The notes beneath the pieces are model-generated. The model saw nothing but the letters and a program-made list of their open reading frames with translations. It made no database searches and was not told the origin of the DNA. Of a stretch of 38,790 nt of DNA, positions 1 to 7,949 are shown piece after piece. A program made the translations under genes and the position numbers. Origin of the DNA: CAYLYU01 sp964501925 (GTDB lineage Bacteria; Pseudomonadota; Zetaproteobacteria; Mariprofundales; Mariprofundaceae); contig CAZCTM010000020.1 in NCBI GenBank assembly GCA_964501925.1, positions 1 to 38,790 of the forward strand, read 5' to 3'. The first letter of the stretch is position 1, and every line of letters starts with the position of its first letter.

Positions 1-883
1 TATCCACGATCATCTGCTGGCTCCACCGGCGATGAGCAGCCATGTGTGCCAGCGCGGCTCGATAGCGGTCGATGCCACGGACACCATCCCTGTCGTCGTA
101 AACGTCAGGAATGCGTATACCCAGACTGTCAAAATAGGGAACCGGCTTGCGCAGCTCGTCAAAGGCCTCCGAATATGGAACAAGGTAGTCGTGATCCTCC
201 CACAGACTGCGCAAATACAGATCCAGCTTGCGTTCGTTATCGACAAACAGCGTGCCATGGCGTTCGCGCTGCAAAATGGCCTTGGAGTCCGCAAGCTGCA
301 GGCTGAAAAAGTCCTTCTGGCGTTCCGGGTGGGTGATGTAGTACTTCACGCCGTAATTGATCCAGTTACGCATCCCTTCCAGAGTCACAAGGCCCAGAAT
401 GTGTGGGGCCTGCTCCAGCAAAACCGGCAGGCTCGGGCTGGGAAATGTTGTGTGGTGCCCGTGGATGGAACCGGTTGTCCGTTCGGCAAATTCCTTGAGA
501 AGCTCGAAATAACGCTCGAGAAGTTCGCGAGTCTTCAGCCGGCGGCTGACGGCTGCCAGAGACTGGAGAAAAGGCACGATGGCGGGGGCATTGGTATGGG
601 TGGAAAGATGCCAGACAAAATCCTTAACCTCAGTAAGAATCTCCTCGCCAACCAGGGCGGCAACGCTCGGCATCTCCTCCAGATAGATCAGGATTGGTTC
701 CGGTCCGCGACCCATACGTCCGAGAAAACCCGCGCATTCCAGATAGGTCTCCACTCCTGACGGGGTCAGCAAGGTGAGCGCCTCTTTCATGCACTCCTCG
801 AAGACATCCTGGACCTGCGGGAATCGACAACCCATCTTCTCCCAGTAGACCTGCATCTCTTCGGACATCACCGTTGTCGTCAT
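1..883 (-). CDS. cbbO: Rubisco activation protein CbbO, N-terminal part (cut by window edge)
   Basis: About 294 N-terminal residues are visible; the frame runs off position 1 with no stop. CbbO is the partner of the AAA+ ATPase CbbQ. Together they act as a Rubisco activase that frees the enzyme from inhibitory sugar phosphates at the cost of ATP. The family is usually 750-800 residues with a von Willebrand A domain at the C terminus, which lies outside the window, so the call rests on the helical N-terminal region. That region includes a CbbO/NorD-like stretch around residues 173-193 (NYGVKYYITHPERQ) and on the position directly after cbbQ. The start is the most upstream ATG (883); an ATG at 868 is an alternative. 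No strong ribosome site is visible. A 112-nt spacer with a short hairpin separates it from cbbQ. NorD is the main alternative, disfavoured by the Rubisco context. Confidence 0.85.
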   Translation of the reverse strand, partial: MTTTVMSEEMQVYWEKMGCRFPQVQDVFEECMKEALTLLTPSGVETYLECAGFLGRMGRGPEPILIYLEEMPSVAALVGEEILTEVKDFVWHLSTHTNAPAIVPFLQSLAAVSRRLKTRELLERYFELLKEFAERTTGSIHGHHTTFPSPSLPVLLEQAPHILGLVTLEGMRNWINYGVKYYITHPERQKDFFSLQLADSKAILQRERHGTLFVDNERKLDLYLRSLWEDHDYLVPYSEAFDELRKPVPYFDSLGIRIPDVYDDRDGVRGIDRYRAALAHMAAHRRWSQQMIVD

Positions 884-906
884 GAGGGTATCACCCGCAC
901 ATCAAG

Positions 907-924
907 GGGGGAAACAGTTCCCCC
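907..924. other. Short perfect hairpin between cbbQ and cbbO
   Basis: GGGGGAA (907-913) pairs with TTCCCCC (918-924) around a 4-nt ACAG loop. No T-run follows in either direction, so it is not a classical terminator. In the cbbQ-cbbO transcript it could set the expression ratio by blocking RNA decay or partly stopping RNA polymerase. That role is inference. Confidence 0.4.
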
Positions 925-995
925 GCAGATATCAGCAGTGGCCACGCCTGTTGCTACACCCTTTTTCCGGTGTCCCTGATACATATCTGCGCCTG

Positions 996-1799
996 TCAGT
1001 CGAAGGTGACGGAAATGGCATTATCCAGGGTGTCGCGTATGTCCGCATCATCGGTGATCGGCCGTACAAGCGCCATGCGGCTTGCCGCCTTAGGGTCAAT
1101 TCCCCCCTTGATGAGGGTAGCTGCATACACCAGCAAACGGGTTGAAATCCCTTCATCCAGTCCGTGGCCCTTGAGATTACGGGCTGCGTGACCGATCTTC
1201 ACCAGCTTGTTTGCCATCTCGAGATCTATGCCGGTTTCCTCGGCAACAATCCCGGCCTCCAGTTCCTCTTCCGGGTAGTCAAAATCAAAGGCTGTAAAAC
1301 GCTGTTTGGTGGACTGTTTCAGATCCTTCATCAGGCTCTGATAACCCGGATTATATGAAATCACCAGCTGGAAATCGGGGTGTGCCTCCACAAGCTCACC
1401 CTTCTTGTCCAGTGGCAGGGTGCGACGATGGTCGGTCAGGGGGTGAATCACCACGGTTGTATCCTGGCGCGCCTCGACGATTTCATCCAGATAGCAGATG
1501 GCACCGATGCGTGCCGCGGTGGTCAGTGGACCGTCCTGCCAGCGGGTACCATTGGCGTCCAGCAGAAAACGGCCAACCAGATCCGAGGCGGTCATATCCT
1601 CGTTACAGGCCACCGTGATCAGTGGCTTGCCGAGTTTCCAGGCCATGTATTCCACAAACCGGGATTTGCCGCAACCGGTGGGTCCCTTCACCATCACAGG
1701 CAAACGTGCCTTGTAAGCTGCCTCATAGAGTTCCACCTCATCGGCCTGGGGCTGATAAAACGGTTCCTGATGAATCGTATATTGTTCCTTGTCGGTCAT
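996..1799 (-). CDS. cbbQ: Rubisco activase AAA+ ATPase CbbQ
   Basis: A 267-residue MoxR-class AAA+ ATPase, the usual CbbQ/NorQ length. The Walker A motif GPTGCGKS is at residues 39-46 and Walker B (CYLDEI) at about 102-107, followed by a sensor-like segment with VISYNPGYQ. With CbbO it remodels inhibited Rubisco. The ATG at 1799 is preceded by GGGAG with an 8-nt spacer. The gene stands apart from cbbM: a helicase, a DUF6164 gene, darP and prfC lie between, and cbbM has its own terminator. It therefore needs its own promoter, probably the AT-rich palindromic region around 1858-1894. NorQ, the near-identical partner of nitric oxide reductase, is the alternative. CbbQ is preferred because form II Rubisco and CbbR are close by. 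Confidence 0.92.
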   Translation of the reverse strand: MTDKEQYTIHQEPFYQPQADEVELYEAAYKARLPVMVKGPTGCGKSRFVEYMAWKLGKPLITVACNEDMTASDLVGRFLLDANGTRWQDGPLTTAARIGAICYLDEIVEARQDTTVVIHPLTDHRRTLPLDKKGELVEAHPDFQLVISYNPGYQSLMKDLKQSTKQRFTAFDFDYPEEELEAGIVAEETGIDLEMANKLVKIGHAARNLKGHGLDEGISTRLLVYAATLIKGGIDPKAASRMALVRPITDDADIRDTLDNAISVTFD

Positions 1800-1857
1800 G
1801 GCGTTACTCCCAATGAAATCTTGCAGGTATTCTAGCGCCTATGAATAAAAAGGCATG

Positions 1858-1894
1858 CTTATATATCTTATAAGATATATCATATTAACTTATA
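1858..1894. promoter_or_regulatory. cbbQO control region with a perfect 20-bp palindrome
   Basis: Positions 1861-1880 form a perfect 20-bp palindrome centred on CTTATAAG. The hexamer CTTATA occurs at 1858-1863, 1867-1872 and 1889-1894. The same hexamer and its complement recur between cbbM and cbbR. The region lies about 60-95 bp upstream of the cbbQ start, a normal place for a LysR-type operator and promoter. Binding by CbbR is inference. Confidence 0.55.
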
Positions 1895-1932
1895 GTCTGA
1901 GGCCCAAAGCGGACGTCAGCTTTCCACACCAT

Positions 1933-1955
1933 GAAAAGTCTCCCGCATATGGGAG
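1933..1955 (-). terminator. Possible terminator downstream of prfC
   Basis: On the minus strand CTCCC pairs with GGGAG across a 6-nt loop (1940-1955), followed by ACTTTTC. The stem is only 5 bp and the T-run short, so this is a weak candidate. It sits about 80 nt after the prfC stop and before the cbbQ promoter region, where a terminator would be expected. Confidence 0.35.
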
Positions 1956-2035
1956 TGCATAGCTTACATCAGAACAGCCGGATTTGAACTCTCAGGAGAT
2001 CACGGGAACCGCAAGCCTCGGGTTATGAGGTCTGG

Positions 2036-3616
2036 CTAGATATGTTCGCGGGTCTTATGGAAGGAGATTGCCGGCCATTGCTCCTGCGTGTATTTCAGCT
2101 GCCACGCGTTCGGGGCCAGAAAGGCCAGAAAACCATCGACATCCCGGGCCAGGCTTGACTCGAACCGGCGGGTAAACTCATCCATTACCTTTTTGTCGTC
2201 GCAGGTAATCCAGCGGGCTACCTGAAAATCCGTACCAACATAATCGGCATCAACCCTGTACTCGTTCTGCAGTCGTGCAACGGTCACATCGAACTGCAAC
2301 GCCCCTACTGCACCGAGGATATAATCCTGACCGAGCAGGGTCTTGAACACCTGCACCGCCCCTTCTTCCGATAACTGAATCAACCCCTTATGCAGCTGTT
2401 TACGTTTCATCGGATCCTTCAGGCGAACCCTCCGGAACATCTCCGGGGCAAAATTGGGGATTCCGGTAAATTTCAACACCTCCCTGGTGGTAAACGTGTC
2501 GCCAATCTTGATGGTGCCATGGTTGTGGATACCGATGATATCACCCGGGTATGCCTCCTCCACCTGGGTGCGATCCTGGGACAGGAAGATGACGGCTTTG
2601 GCGATTCTGACATCCTTCCCGATACGATGATGCCGTACCGTCATGCCTTTTTGGAACCGTCCTGAACAGACGCGAAAAAAGGCGATACGATCACGATGCG
2701 CCGGGTCCATGTTTGCCTGGATCTTGAAGGCAAAGGCGGAAAACCCCTCCTCTTCCGGGCTGACGGTACGTTGGACCGTATCACGCGGACCCGGCGGGGG
2801 TGCAAGCTCAACGAATGCGTCGAGCAGTTCCCTGACACCAAAATTATTGATGGCGCTGCCAAAAAAGACCGGTGTCTGGGACCCGTTGAGGAAGTGTTTG
2901 AGATCAAACGGGTTTGCCGCCCCCTCCAGCAGTTCAACATCCGCCCGCAGATCATCGGCCTGAAAACCCAGCAGCTCATCAAGCCTCGGGTCACTCAGAT
3001 CATTGATGCGCACCACACCGGCATCGGATGCGTCCGCTCCGGGGGCAAACAGCGCCAGTTCTTTCTTGAAGAGGTTGTAAACCCCCCTGAAGGATTTTCC
3101 CATACCGATGGGCCAGGTCATCGGGGTACACTCGATCTGCAACCTGTCCTCAATCTCGGACAGTATATCCAGCGGATCCAAACCATCACGGTCAAGCTTG
3201 TTGATAAAGGTCATAATGGGCGTGTTGCGCATGCGGCAGACCTCCATCAGCTTCAGGGTCTGAGCTTCCACGCCCTTGCCGGAATCAATCACCATCATGG
3301 CCGAATCCACCGCGGTCAGAACACGAAAGGTATCCTCGGAAAAGTCCTGGTGGCCGGGGGTGTCAAGCAGGTTGATTTCGAATCCGCGGTAGTTGAACTT
3401 CATCACCGAGGAGGCAACCGAGATGCCACGCTCCTGTTCGATTTTCATCCAGTCACTGGTGGCATGGACCGCAGCGCGTCGGGCCTTGACCGCGCCCGCC
3501 ATCTGAATGGCGCCGCCAAAGAGCAGCAGTTTTTCTGTCAGCGTTGTCTTTCCGGCATCCGGGTGAGAAATGATGCCGAAGGTTCGCCGCTTTCCTATTT
3601 CAGATTTCAGACTCAT
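2036..3616 (-). CDS. prfC: Peptide chain release factor 3 (GTPase)
   Basis: A 526-residue translational GTPase matching RF3 in length (about 529 in E. coli). RF3 removes RF1/RF2 from the ribosome after peptide release. G-domain motifs are in place: P-loop SHPDAGKTT at 17-25, DTPGH at 85-89 and NKLD at 139-142. The RF3-typical sequence QERGISVASSVM is at about 61-72. The frame is open for 36 codons further upstream, but ATG 3616 is chosen because it gives the family start (MSLKSEIGKRRTF) and has AGGA nine bases upstream. It is divergent from darP. It is one of several translation genes lying between cbbM and cbbQO. Confidence 0.95.
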   Translation of the reverse strand: MSLKSEIGKRRTFGIISHPDAGKTTLTEKLLLFGGAIQMAGAVKARRAAVHATSDWMKIEQERGISVASSVMKFNYRGFEINLLDTPGHQDFSEDTFRVLTAVDSAMMVIDSGKGVEAQTLKLMEVCRMRNTPIMTFINKLDRDGLDPLDILSEIEDRLQIECTPMTWPIGMGKSFRGVYNLFKKELALFAPGADASDAGVVRINDLSDPRLDELLGFQADDLRADVELLEGAANPFDLKHFLNGSQTPVFFGSAINNFGVRELLDAFVELAPPPGPRDTVQRTVSPEEEGFSAFAFKIQANMDPAHRDRIAFFRVCSGRFQKGMTVRHHRIGKDVRIAKAVIFLSQDRTQVEEAYPGDIIGIHNHGTIKIGDTFTTREVLKFTGIPNFAPEMFRRVRLKDPMKRKQLHKGLIQLSEEGAVQVFKTLLGQDYILGAVGALQFDVTVARLQNEYRVDADYVGTDFQVARWITCDDKKVMDEFTRRFESSLARDVDGFLAFLAPNAWQLKYTQEQWPAISFHKTREHI

Positions 3617-3806
3617 GGCTATCCTGTGTTCAAAGGCGGCGCAGTGTATCGAAGTCGCATGCGTTTGTAGACCGTTTGCTGGCTCAATGGCCTCAAAGGG
3701 CAATAAAGCCGATTCTTGGAACACCAGGAATCAGCTCCGGGCCGGTCTTGCTATCCCGAACTTCCAGTTTGCAACACAAGTGCTTCTTAGCGCTATAGTT
3801 ACAGGC

Positions 3807-4343
3807 ATGCGACATGAAAATCCCGAGGAGCTGGTCCATTCGGGCCCGAGCAAAAGCGAGAGGAAACGTCAGATGCAGGCACTGCAGGAGCTGGGCGAGG
3901 AACTGGTCGCCCTCAGTCATGCCGATCTTGCGGCTCTTGGTCTGCCGGAAGAACTGTATCAGGCCGTGCTCGAAGCCAGGCGCATTCGGCAAAAGCACTC
4001 CGCCTTCAGGAGACAGCGTCAGTTCATCGGCAAACTGATGCGTCAGGTTGACGTGGACCCCATTCGGCTGACCGTGGCCAAGCTTGATGCAGGGCGCAGA
4101 ATGGAATCAGCCACCTTCCATTGTTCGGAGCAGTGGCGCGAGCGACTGCTGGCCAGTGATTCGGCACTTTCCGATTTTATTGGCCACTATCCGGAGACTG
4201 ACCGTCAACATCTCAGACAACTGCTGAAAAGGGCCCGGCATGAACGTCAAACCGGAGCAGGCAAGGGTGGTGCACGTGCCCTCTTCCGCTTCCTGCATGA
4301 AACGATCAGGAATGCCGAAACGGTATCGGGCCGAGATTCATAG
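3807..4343 (+). CDS. darP: Ribosome-associated protein DarP/YjgA (DUF615)
   Basis: 178 residues, close to the 183 of E. coli YjgA/DarP, a factor associated with late pre-50S ribosomal particles. It is rich in charged residues with no membrane segment. Family-like stretches include KSERKRQMQALQELGEELV near the N terminus, LPEELYQAV, and RRQRQFIGKLMR near the middle. The ATG at 3807 gives the expected N terminus. Longer in-frame starts further upstream would overlap the divergent prfC promoter and coding start. Only 6 nt separate its stop from the GTG that could start the next gene, so the two are likely co-transcribed. Confidence 0.9.
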   Translation: MRHENPEELVHSGPSKSERKRQMQALQELGEELVALSHADLAALGLPEELYQAVLEARRIRQKHSAFRRQRQFIGKLMRQVDVDPIRLTVAKLDAGRRMESATFHCSEQWRERLLASDSALSDFIGHYPETDRQHLRQLLKRARHERQTGAGKGGARALFRFLHETIRNAETVSGRDS

Positions 4344-4349
4344 CAGGAA

Positions 4350-4766
4350 GTGAACCGACCGTGTTTGCATCTATCATTCACCTATAACAAGGAGCCACCC
4401 ATTTCCGTTCTTCTTTTCAAGCTAAGGAATGTCCCCGATGATGAAGCCGAGGAGGTCCGGGCATTGTTGTCCGGCCACAACATCGATTTCTATGAAACCC
4501 ACGCCGGAAGCTGGGGGATTTCCATGCCCGGCATTTGGCTGCGTGATGAAACACAGCTGGAAAAGGCCAAATCACTTATCGACATCTACCAGAAGGAGCG
4601 GCAGAGAAAGGCCATCGAAACCTATGAGCATCTTCGCCGGAAGGGAGAACACCGCACCGTCATGGATAAAGTGAAGGAAGCACCCGTCCAGAGCATCATC
4701 TACCTGATAGCCGCGCTTATCATTCTCTATCTCACCATCATGCCCTTTATGGGCATCTTCAGGTAA
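4350..4766 (+). CDS. DUF6164-like small membrane protein, start codon uncertain
   Basis: The longest frame (138 aa) opens with GTG at 4350. Residues resembling the family start (SVLLFKLRNVPDDEAEEVR) come only about 18 codons later. A strong AAGGAG (4389-4394) lies 6 nt before an in-frame ATT at 4401, whereas the GTG has its purine-rich sequence almost touching it. Translation may therefore begin at the rare ATT codon, giving 121 aa. No ATG, GTG or TTG exists near that point. The protein has a soluble N-terminal half, a charged helical middle (about 75-115) and one C-terminal hydrophobic segment (about 115-136). Function is unknown. It follows darP closely and converges on the helicase gene. 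Confidence 0.75.
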   Translation: MNRPCLHLSFTYNKEPPISVLLFKLRNVPDDEAEEVRALLSGHNIDFYETHAGSWGISMPGIWLRDETQLEKAKSLIDIYQKERQRKAIETYEHLRRKGEHRTVMDKVKEAPVQSIIYLIAALIILYLTIMPFMGIFR

Positions 4767-4789
4767 ACAATGCCAGGATCCTAGAAGAC

Positions 4790-6106
4790 TCAGGAAGACC
4801 TGCCGGAAGACCACCTGCCACGGCCGCTTTTTTGCCGCCCTGAAGATCCTGACCGCCTTCTGTTCGAGGAAGACCGGCTGCCTCTCCCTGTTAACGGTTG
4901 ACGACGTTGACCGCCGGCTCCCTTACGGGGAGATGCCAGGACATCGCCCACCTCCATGGCATAACCCGGCACGTCCACCCTTGAGATTTCCTTTCTGAGC
5001 AGGCGTTCAATGTCATGCAGCAGTTTCAGTTCATCCGAGCAGACCAGGGACATGGCCTCACCCGACCTTCCCGCACGACCCGTGCGTCCGATGCGATGCA
5101 CATAATCCTCCGACACATTGGGAAGCTCATAATTCACCACATGCGGCAGTTGATCGATGTCAAGGCCGCGGGCGGCTATGTCGGTCGCCACCAGGACACA
5201 TACCCTGCCCCTCTTGAAATCGGCCAGTGCCCGGGTCCGTGCCGTCTGACTCTTGTTGCCATGGATGGCGGTTGAGCGTATGCCATCCCTTTCCAGCTGG
5301 CTTGCCAGGCGATTGGCACCATGCTTGGTACGGGTAAAGACCAGCACCCGTTGCAGGTTTCTGGAATGTATGATGTGTGAGAGAAGCTCGCGTTTTTTTG
5401 ATTTGTCCACAGGGTGAACCACCTGGGTTACCTGATGGGCGGCCTCATTGCGGGAGACCTCTATCATCCTGGGTGAATTGAGAATGCCCGAGGCAAGCCG
5501 CTTGATGCTATCCGAAAACGTGGCTGAAAACAGGAGGTTTTGACGCCTCTTGGGAAGAAGGGCCAATATCCGGCGAATATCATGAATAAATCCCATATCG
5601 AGCATGCGGTCGGCCTCATCCAGCACCAGCATTCCGATGTTGGACAGGTCGCATGTTTTCTGGTTCACCAGATCGAGGAGGCGACCGGGTGTAGCCACCA
5701 GAATATCGACACCACGATCAAGCTGCCGGATCTGGGGATTGATCCCGACACCGCCAAAAACAGACGTCGAACGCAGGGGCAGGTATTTGCCATAGGTCGT
5801 AATGCTTTCGTTGACCTGGGCCGCAAGCTCGCGGGTCGGCACCAGCACCAGCACCCGGATGATCCGACGCCGTTCCCCCCGCCGCTCAGCATCAGAGCGT
5901 TTTGCGCCTTCGCGCCCCAGAAGAGCAAGCATGGGCAGTGTAAACCCTGCTGTCTTGCCGGTGCCGGTCTGGGCTCCTATCAGGATGTCGTGACCTTCAA
6001 GGATCACCGGAATGGCCTGCGCCTGTACCGGCGTAGGTTTTGTGTAGCCCTGCTCGGCGACAGCCCGCAGGATGTCGGCCGAAAGGCCTAGTTTGTCAAA
6101 TGTCAT
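4790..6106 (-). CDS. rhlE: DEAD-box RNA helicase, RhlE type
   Basis: A 438-residue ATP-dependent RNA helicase with the full motif set in order: Q-motif PTPVQ (about 24-28), Walker A AQTGTGKT (45-52), PTRELA (90-95), TPGR (139-142), DEAD (163-166), SAT (194-196) and HRIGRTGR (337-344). After about residue 395 comes a basic tail rich in Gly, Arg and Ser, typical of RhlE-like proteins that bind RNA. The family helps with ribosome maturation and RNA turnover. ATG 6106 is chosen because it gives the family N terminus MTFDKLGLS; the frame extends 13 codons upstream. It is convergent with the DUF6164 gene (23 nt apart) and lies downstream of the cbbM terminator. Confidence 0.93.
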   Translation of the reverse strand: MTFDKLGLSADILRAVAEQGYTKPTPVQAQAIPVILEGHDILIGAQTGTGKTAGFTLPMLALLGREGAKRSDAERRGERRRIIRVLVLVPTRELAAQVNESITTYGKYLPLRSTSVFGGVGINPQIRQLDRGVDILVATPGRLLDLVNQKTCDLSNIGMLVLDEADRMLDMGFIHDIRRILALLPKRRQNLLFSATFSDSIKRLASGILNSPRMIEVSRNEAAHQVTQVVHPVDKSKKRELLSHIIHSRNLQRVLVFTRTKHGANRLASQLERDGIRSTAIHGNKSQTARTRALADFKRGRVCVLVATDIAARGLDIDQLPHVVNYELPNVSEDYVHRIGRTGRAGRSGEAMSLVCSDELKLLHDIERLLRKEISRVDVPGYAMEVGDVLASPRKGAGGQRRQPLTGRGSRSSSNRRRSGSSGRQKSGRGRWSSGRSS

Positions 6107-6328
6107 AAGTTTATTCGTTCCAACTCGATGCCTGCCGGAGTTCATCCGGACCGGTCTAGGCAGAGCAATATATTTTCAGATGTCGTTCTTGATCGGAAAC
6201 GGCAAGGACTCGCGGCAAAAAGACCGAAGATGCGGCGAAGTGGTCGCAGGGTACGTTGAATGGTGGAAATAGCAAGCACGCCGTTTCCCCGAGCTATTCA
6301 TTTCCGGAGCACCTCCTCCGGCAACCCA

Positions 6329-6363
6329 GAAAAAGAAAGGCCCCCACTTCATGTGGAGGCCCT
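6329..6363 (-). terminator. Rho-independent terminator of cbbM
   Basis: On the minus strand GGCCTCCAC pairs with GTGGGGGCC (6339-6361, one G-U pair) around a 5-nt loop, followed by TTTCTTTTT. It starts 29 nt after the cbbM stop. It indicates that cbbM ends transcription here, separately from cbbQO. Confidence 0.9.
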
Positions 6364-6389
6364 TCGTTGCTCATAGCTTAGGACCGAGC

Positions 6390-7796
6390 TTATCTGTGGA
6401 CACCGACCTCGGCGCGCCAGCCAGGATAGAGCTTGTCCGCATCCTGAGGGAAGGATTCAAAGGCGCGGGCAAATTCCTTGTGGGTCTTTGCAAACTCGAT
6501 CGGATCCTCACCGGCCTTCCAGCACTCGTACGCCTGACGCAGGGAGATTGCTCCGGCTGCCGGGCTGTCGATGTGTCCATAGGCGCCACCACCGCAGGTG
6601 TTGATCACATTGGCGTGACCCAGATTCTCAAAGAAGCCGGGCAGACGAACCGCATTCATGCCACCGGAAATGATGGGTGTGGTTGCCTTCATGCCATACC
6701 AGTTCTGATGGAAATACGGCCCCTGACAATGGTCGCGCTCCAGCATGTAGGCCAGAACACGATCATCCGCGCTGCCCTCCATCTTGCCATAACCCATGGT
6801 GCCGGTATGAATGCCGGAGGCGCCCATCAGCCGCGCAAACTTCATGTGGCAGAGCATGGTATAGCCACGCGGATTCACTTCCGAGGTCACTGCCCCATGG
6901 CCGGCACGGTGATAGTGAAGGAACACCTTCGGGAACGCGCGGCGGCAGGTCGTAACGCCTGCGGGTCCGGTGACAAAGCCATCGACAAGGAAGGCCACGT
7001 GGTCGGCACAATTGATCCTGCCGAACTGCTCAAGCATGTATTCACCACGGGCGATCATTTCATGATGACAGTCGGCCGTGATGTTGGCCGAGAACAGTTT
7101 GGCCTGACCGGTCTCCTGTTGTGCGCGATCCATTGCATCGACCACCAGCGGAATTACTTCCTTGGTTGGACAGAACACCTGGTTTCCCTGCGGCTCATCG
7201 TTCTTGATGAAATCACCACCGAGCCAGAACTGGTAGCAGGCATCGGCAAACGGCTTGGGCCTCAGACCCAGCTTCGGCTTCACGATGGTGCCGGCAATGT
7301 AACCGCCGTCCACTTCCGGGCGACCCAGCACACGCCAAAGATCCTTGATGTTGGTCTCGGGACCATCGAACTTCTTGATCATGCACTCGGGGACAAGAAA
7401 ATCGAGGAGACGGAGACCAATGATGTCGCCCATTCCCTGATTGTTGCCAATGATCAGAGAGGTCATCTGGGAAACCATGTAATGGCCATCGGTGATGTTG
7501 ATATCAAACAGCTCAACTGGATAGGCGATCTTGATCAGGCCATATCCATCCCCAAATGAGTTCTCATCCGCCTGATATACCAGGGCATCCACGCCCTTGG
7601 TGAAATCATCGGTCGTACAGACTTCAACGTTGGTGCCTGTGGACGACTCGGCAGCCACATGCGCCGCGGTTTCCACAAAGCCATAGCCCTCCTTGGGCTT
7701 CATTTTGTAAGCGGTCAATAAATGCTTGCCGCCCCTGATCAGATCTTCCTCTTTAAGGCTGAAATCGCAATAACGATTCGATTGGTCCAATGACAT
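6390..7796 (-). CDS. cbbM: Form II Rubisco large subunit
   Basis: 468 residues, the form II length (R. rubrum 466). It fixes CO2 onto ribulose bisphosphate as L2 or L2n assemblies without a small subunit, and no cbbS is present. Catalytic landmarks are visible. The KPKLGLRP motif starts with the active-site Lys at 173. GGDFIKNDE places the carbamylated Lys at 198 and metal ligands D200 and E201. The loop 6 sequence GTMGYGKMEG carries the mobile Lys. ATG 7796 has AGGAGG 9 nt upstream; an extension to 7820 is unlikely. It is transcribed divergently from cbbR and ends at a strong terminator. Form II enzymes suit high CO2 and low O2, which fits a micro-aerobic life. Confidence 0.98.
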   Translation of the reverse strand: MSLDQSNRYCDFSLKEEDLIRGGKHLLTAYKMKPKEGYGFVETAAHVAAESSTGTNVEVCTTDDFTKGVDALVYQADENSFGDGYGLIKIAYPVELFDINITDGHYMVSQMTSLIIGNNQGMGDIIGLRLLDFLVPECMIKKFDGPETNIKDLWRVLGRPEVDGGYIAGTIVKPKLGLRPKPFADACYQFWLGGDFIKNDEPQGNQVFCPTKEVIPLVVDAMDRAQQETGQAKLFSANITADCHHEMIARGEYMLEQFGRINCADHVAFLVDGFVTGPAGVTTCRRAFPKVFLHYHRAGHGAVTSEVNPRGYTMLCHMKFARLMGASGIHTGTMGYGKMEGSADDRVLAYMLERDHCQGPYFHQNWYGMKATTPIISGGMNAVRLPGFFENLGHANVINTCGGGAYGHIDSPAAGAISLRQAYECWKAGEDPIEFAKTHKEFARAFESFPQDADKLYPGWRAEVGVHR

Positions 7797-7949
7797 CTTC
7801 CCTTTCCTCCTGGGTATCAATTCTTGTGCGACATGTGAGCATACGTTACCGCCGCATGATTGTGAACTATAAGGGGAAAGTTTATAAAATCTAATCAGAT
7901 GATATGATGTGTCTTATAAATAATACTTATATAGGTCATTTGGGAGGTC
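7797..7949. promoter_or_regulatory. Divergent cbbM / cbbR control region
   Basis: A 153-bp intergenic region, strongly AT-rich on the cbbR side. CTTATA occurs at 7913-7918 and 7926-7931 (13-bp period), TATAAG at 7868-7873 and TTTATAAA at 7881-7888. An ATCT-N4-AGAT dyad also lies at about 7889-7900. LysR-type regulators usually bind such a shared region, activating the target and repressing themselves. The CTTATA hexamers also occur upstream of cbbQ. Confidence 0.65.

Noticed and set aside
1978..2032. tRNA-like words on the minus strand (CTCATAACCC and GAGAGTTCAAATCC)
   Set aside because: The spacing is too long, the would-be T stem does not pair, and no acceptor stem partner exists upstream, which is prfC coding sequence.
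2696..3670. Long open frame antisense to prfC
   Set aside because: The sense strand encodes intact RF3 with all GTPase motifs; the antisense product is featureless.
6351..7559. Long open frame antisense to cbbM
   Set aside because: It is a shadow of a highly conserved Rubisco gene with strong codon bias; the product shows no domain and no ribosome site.
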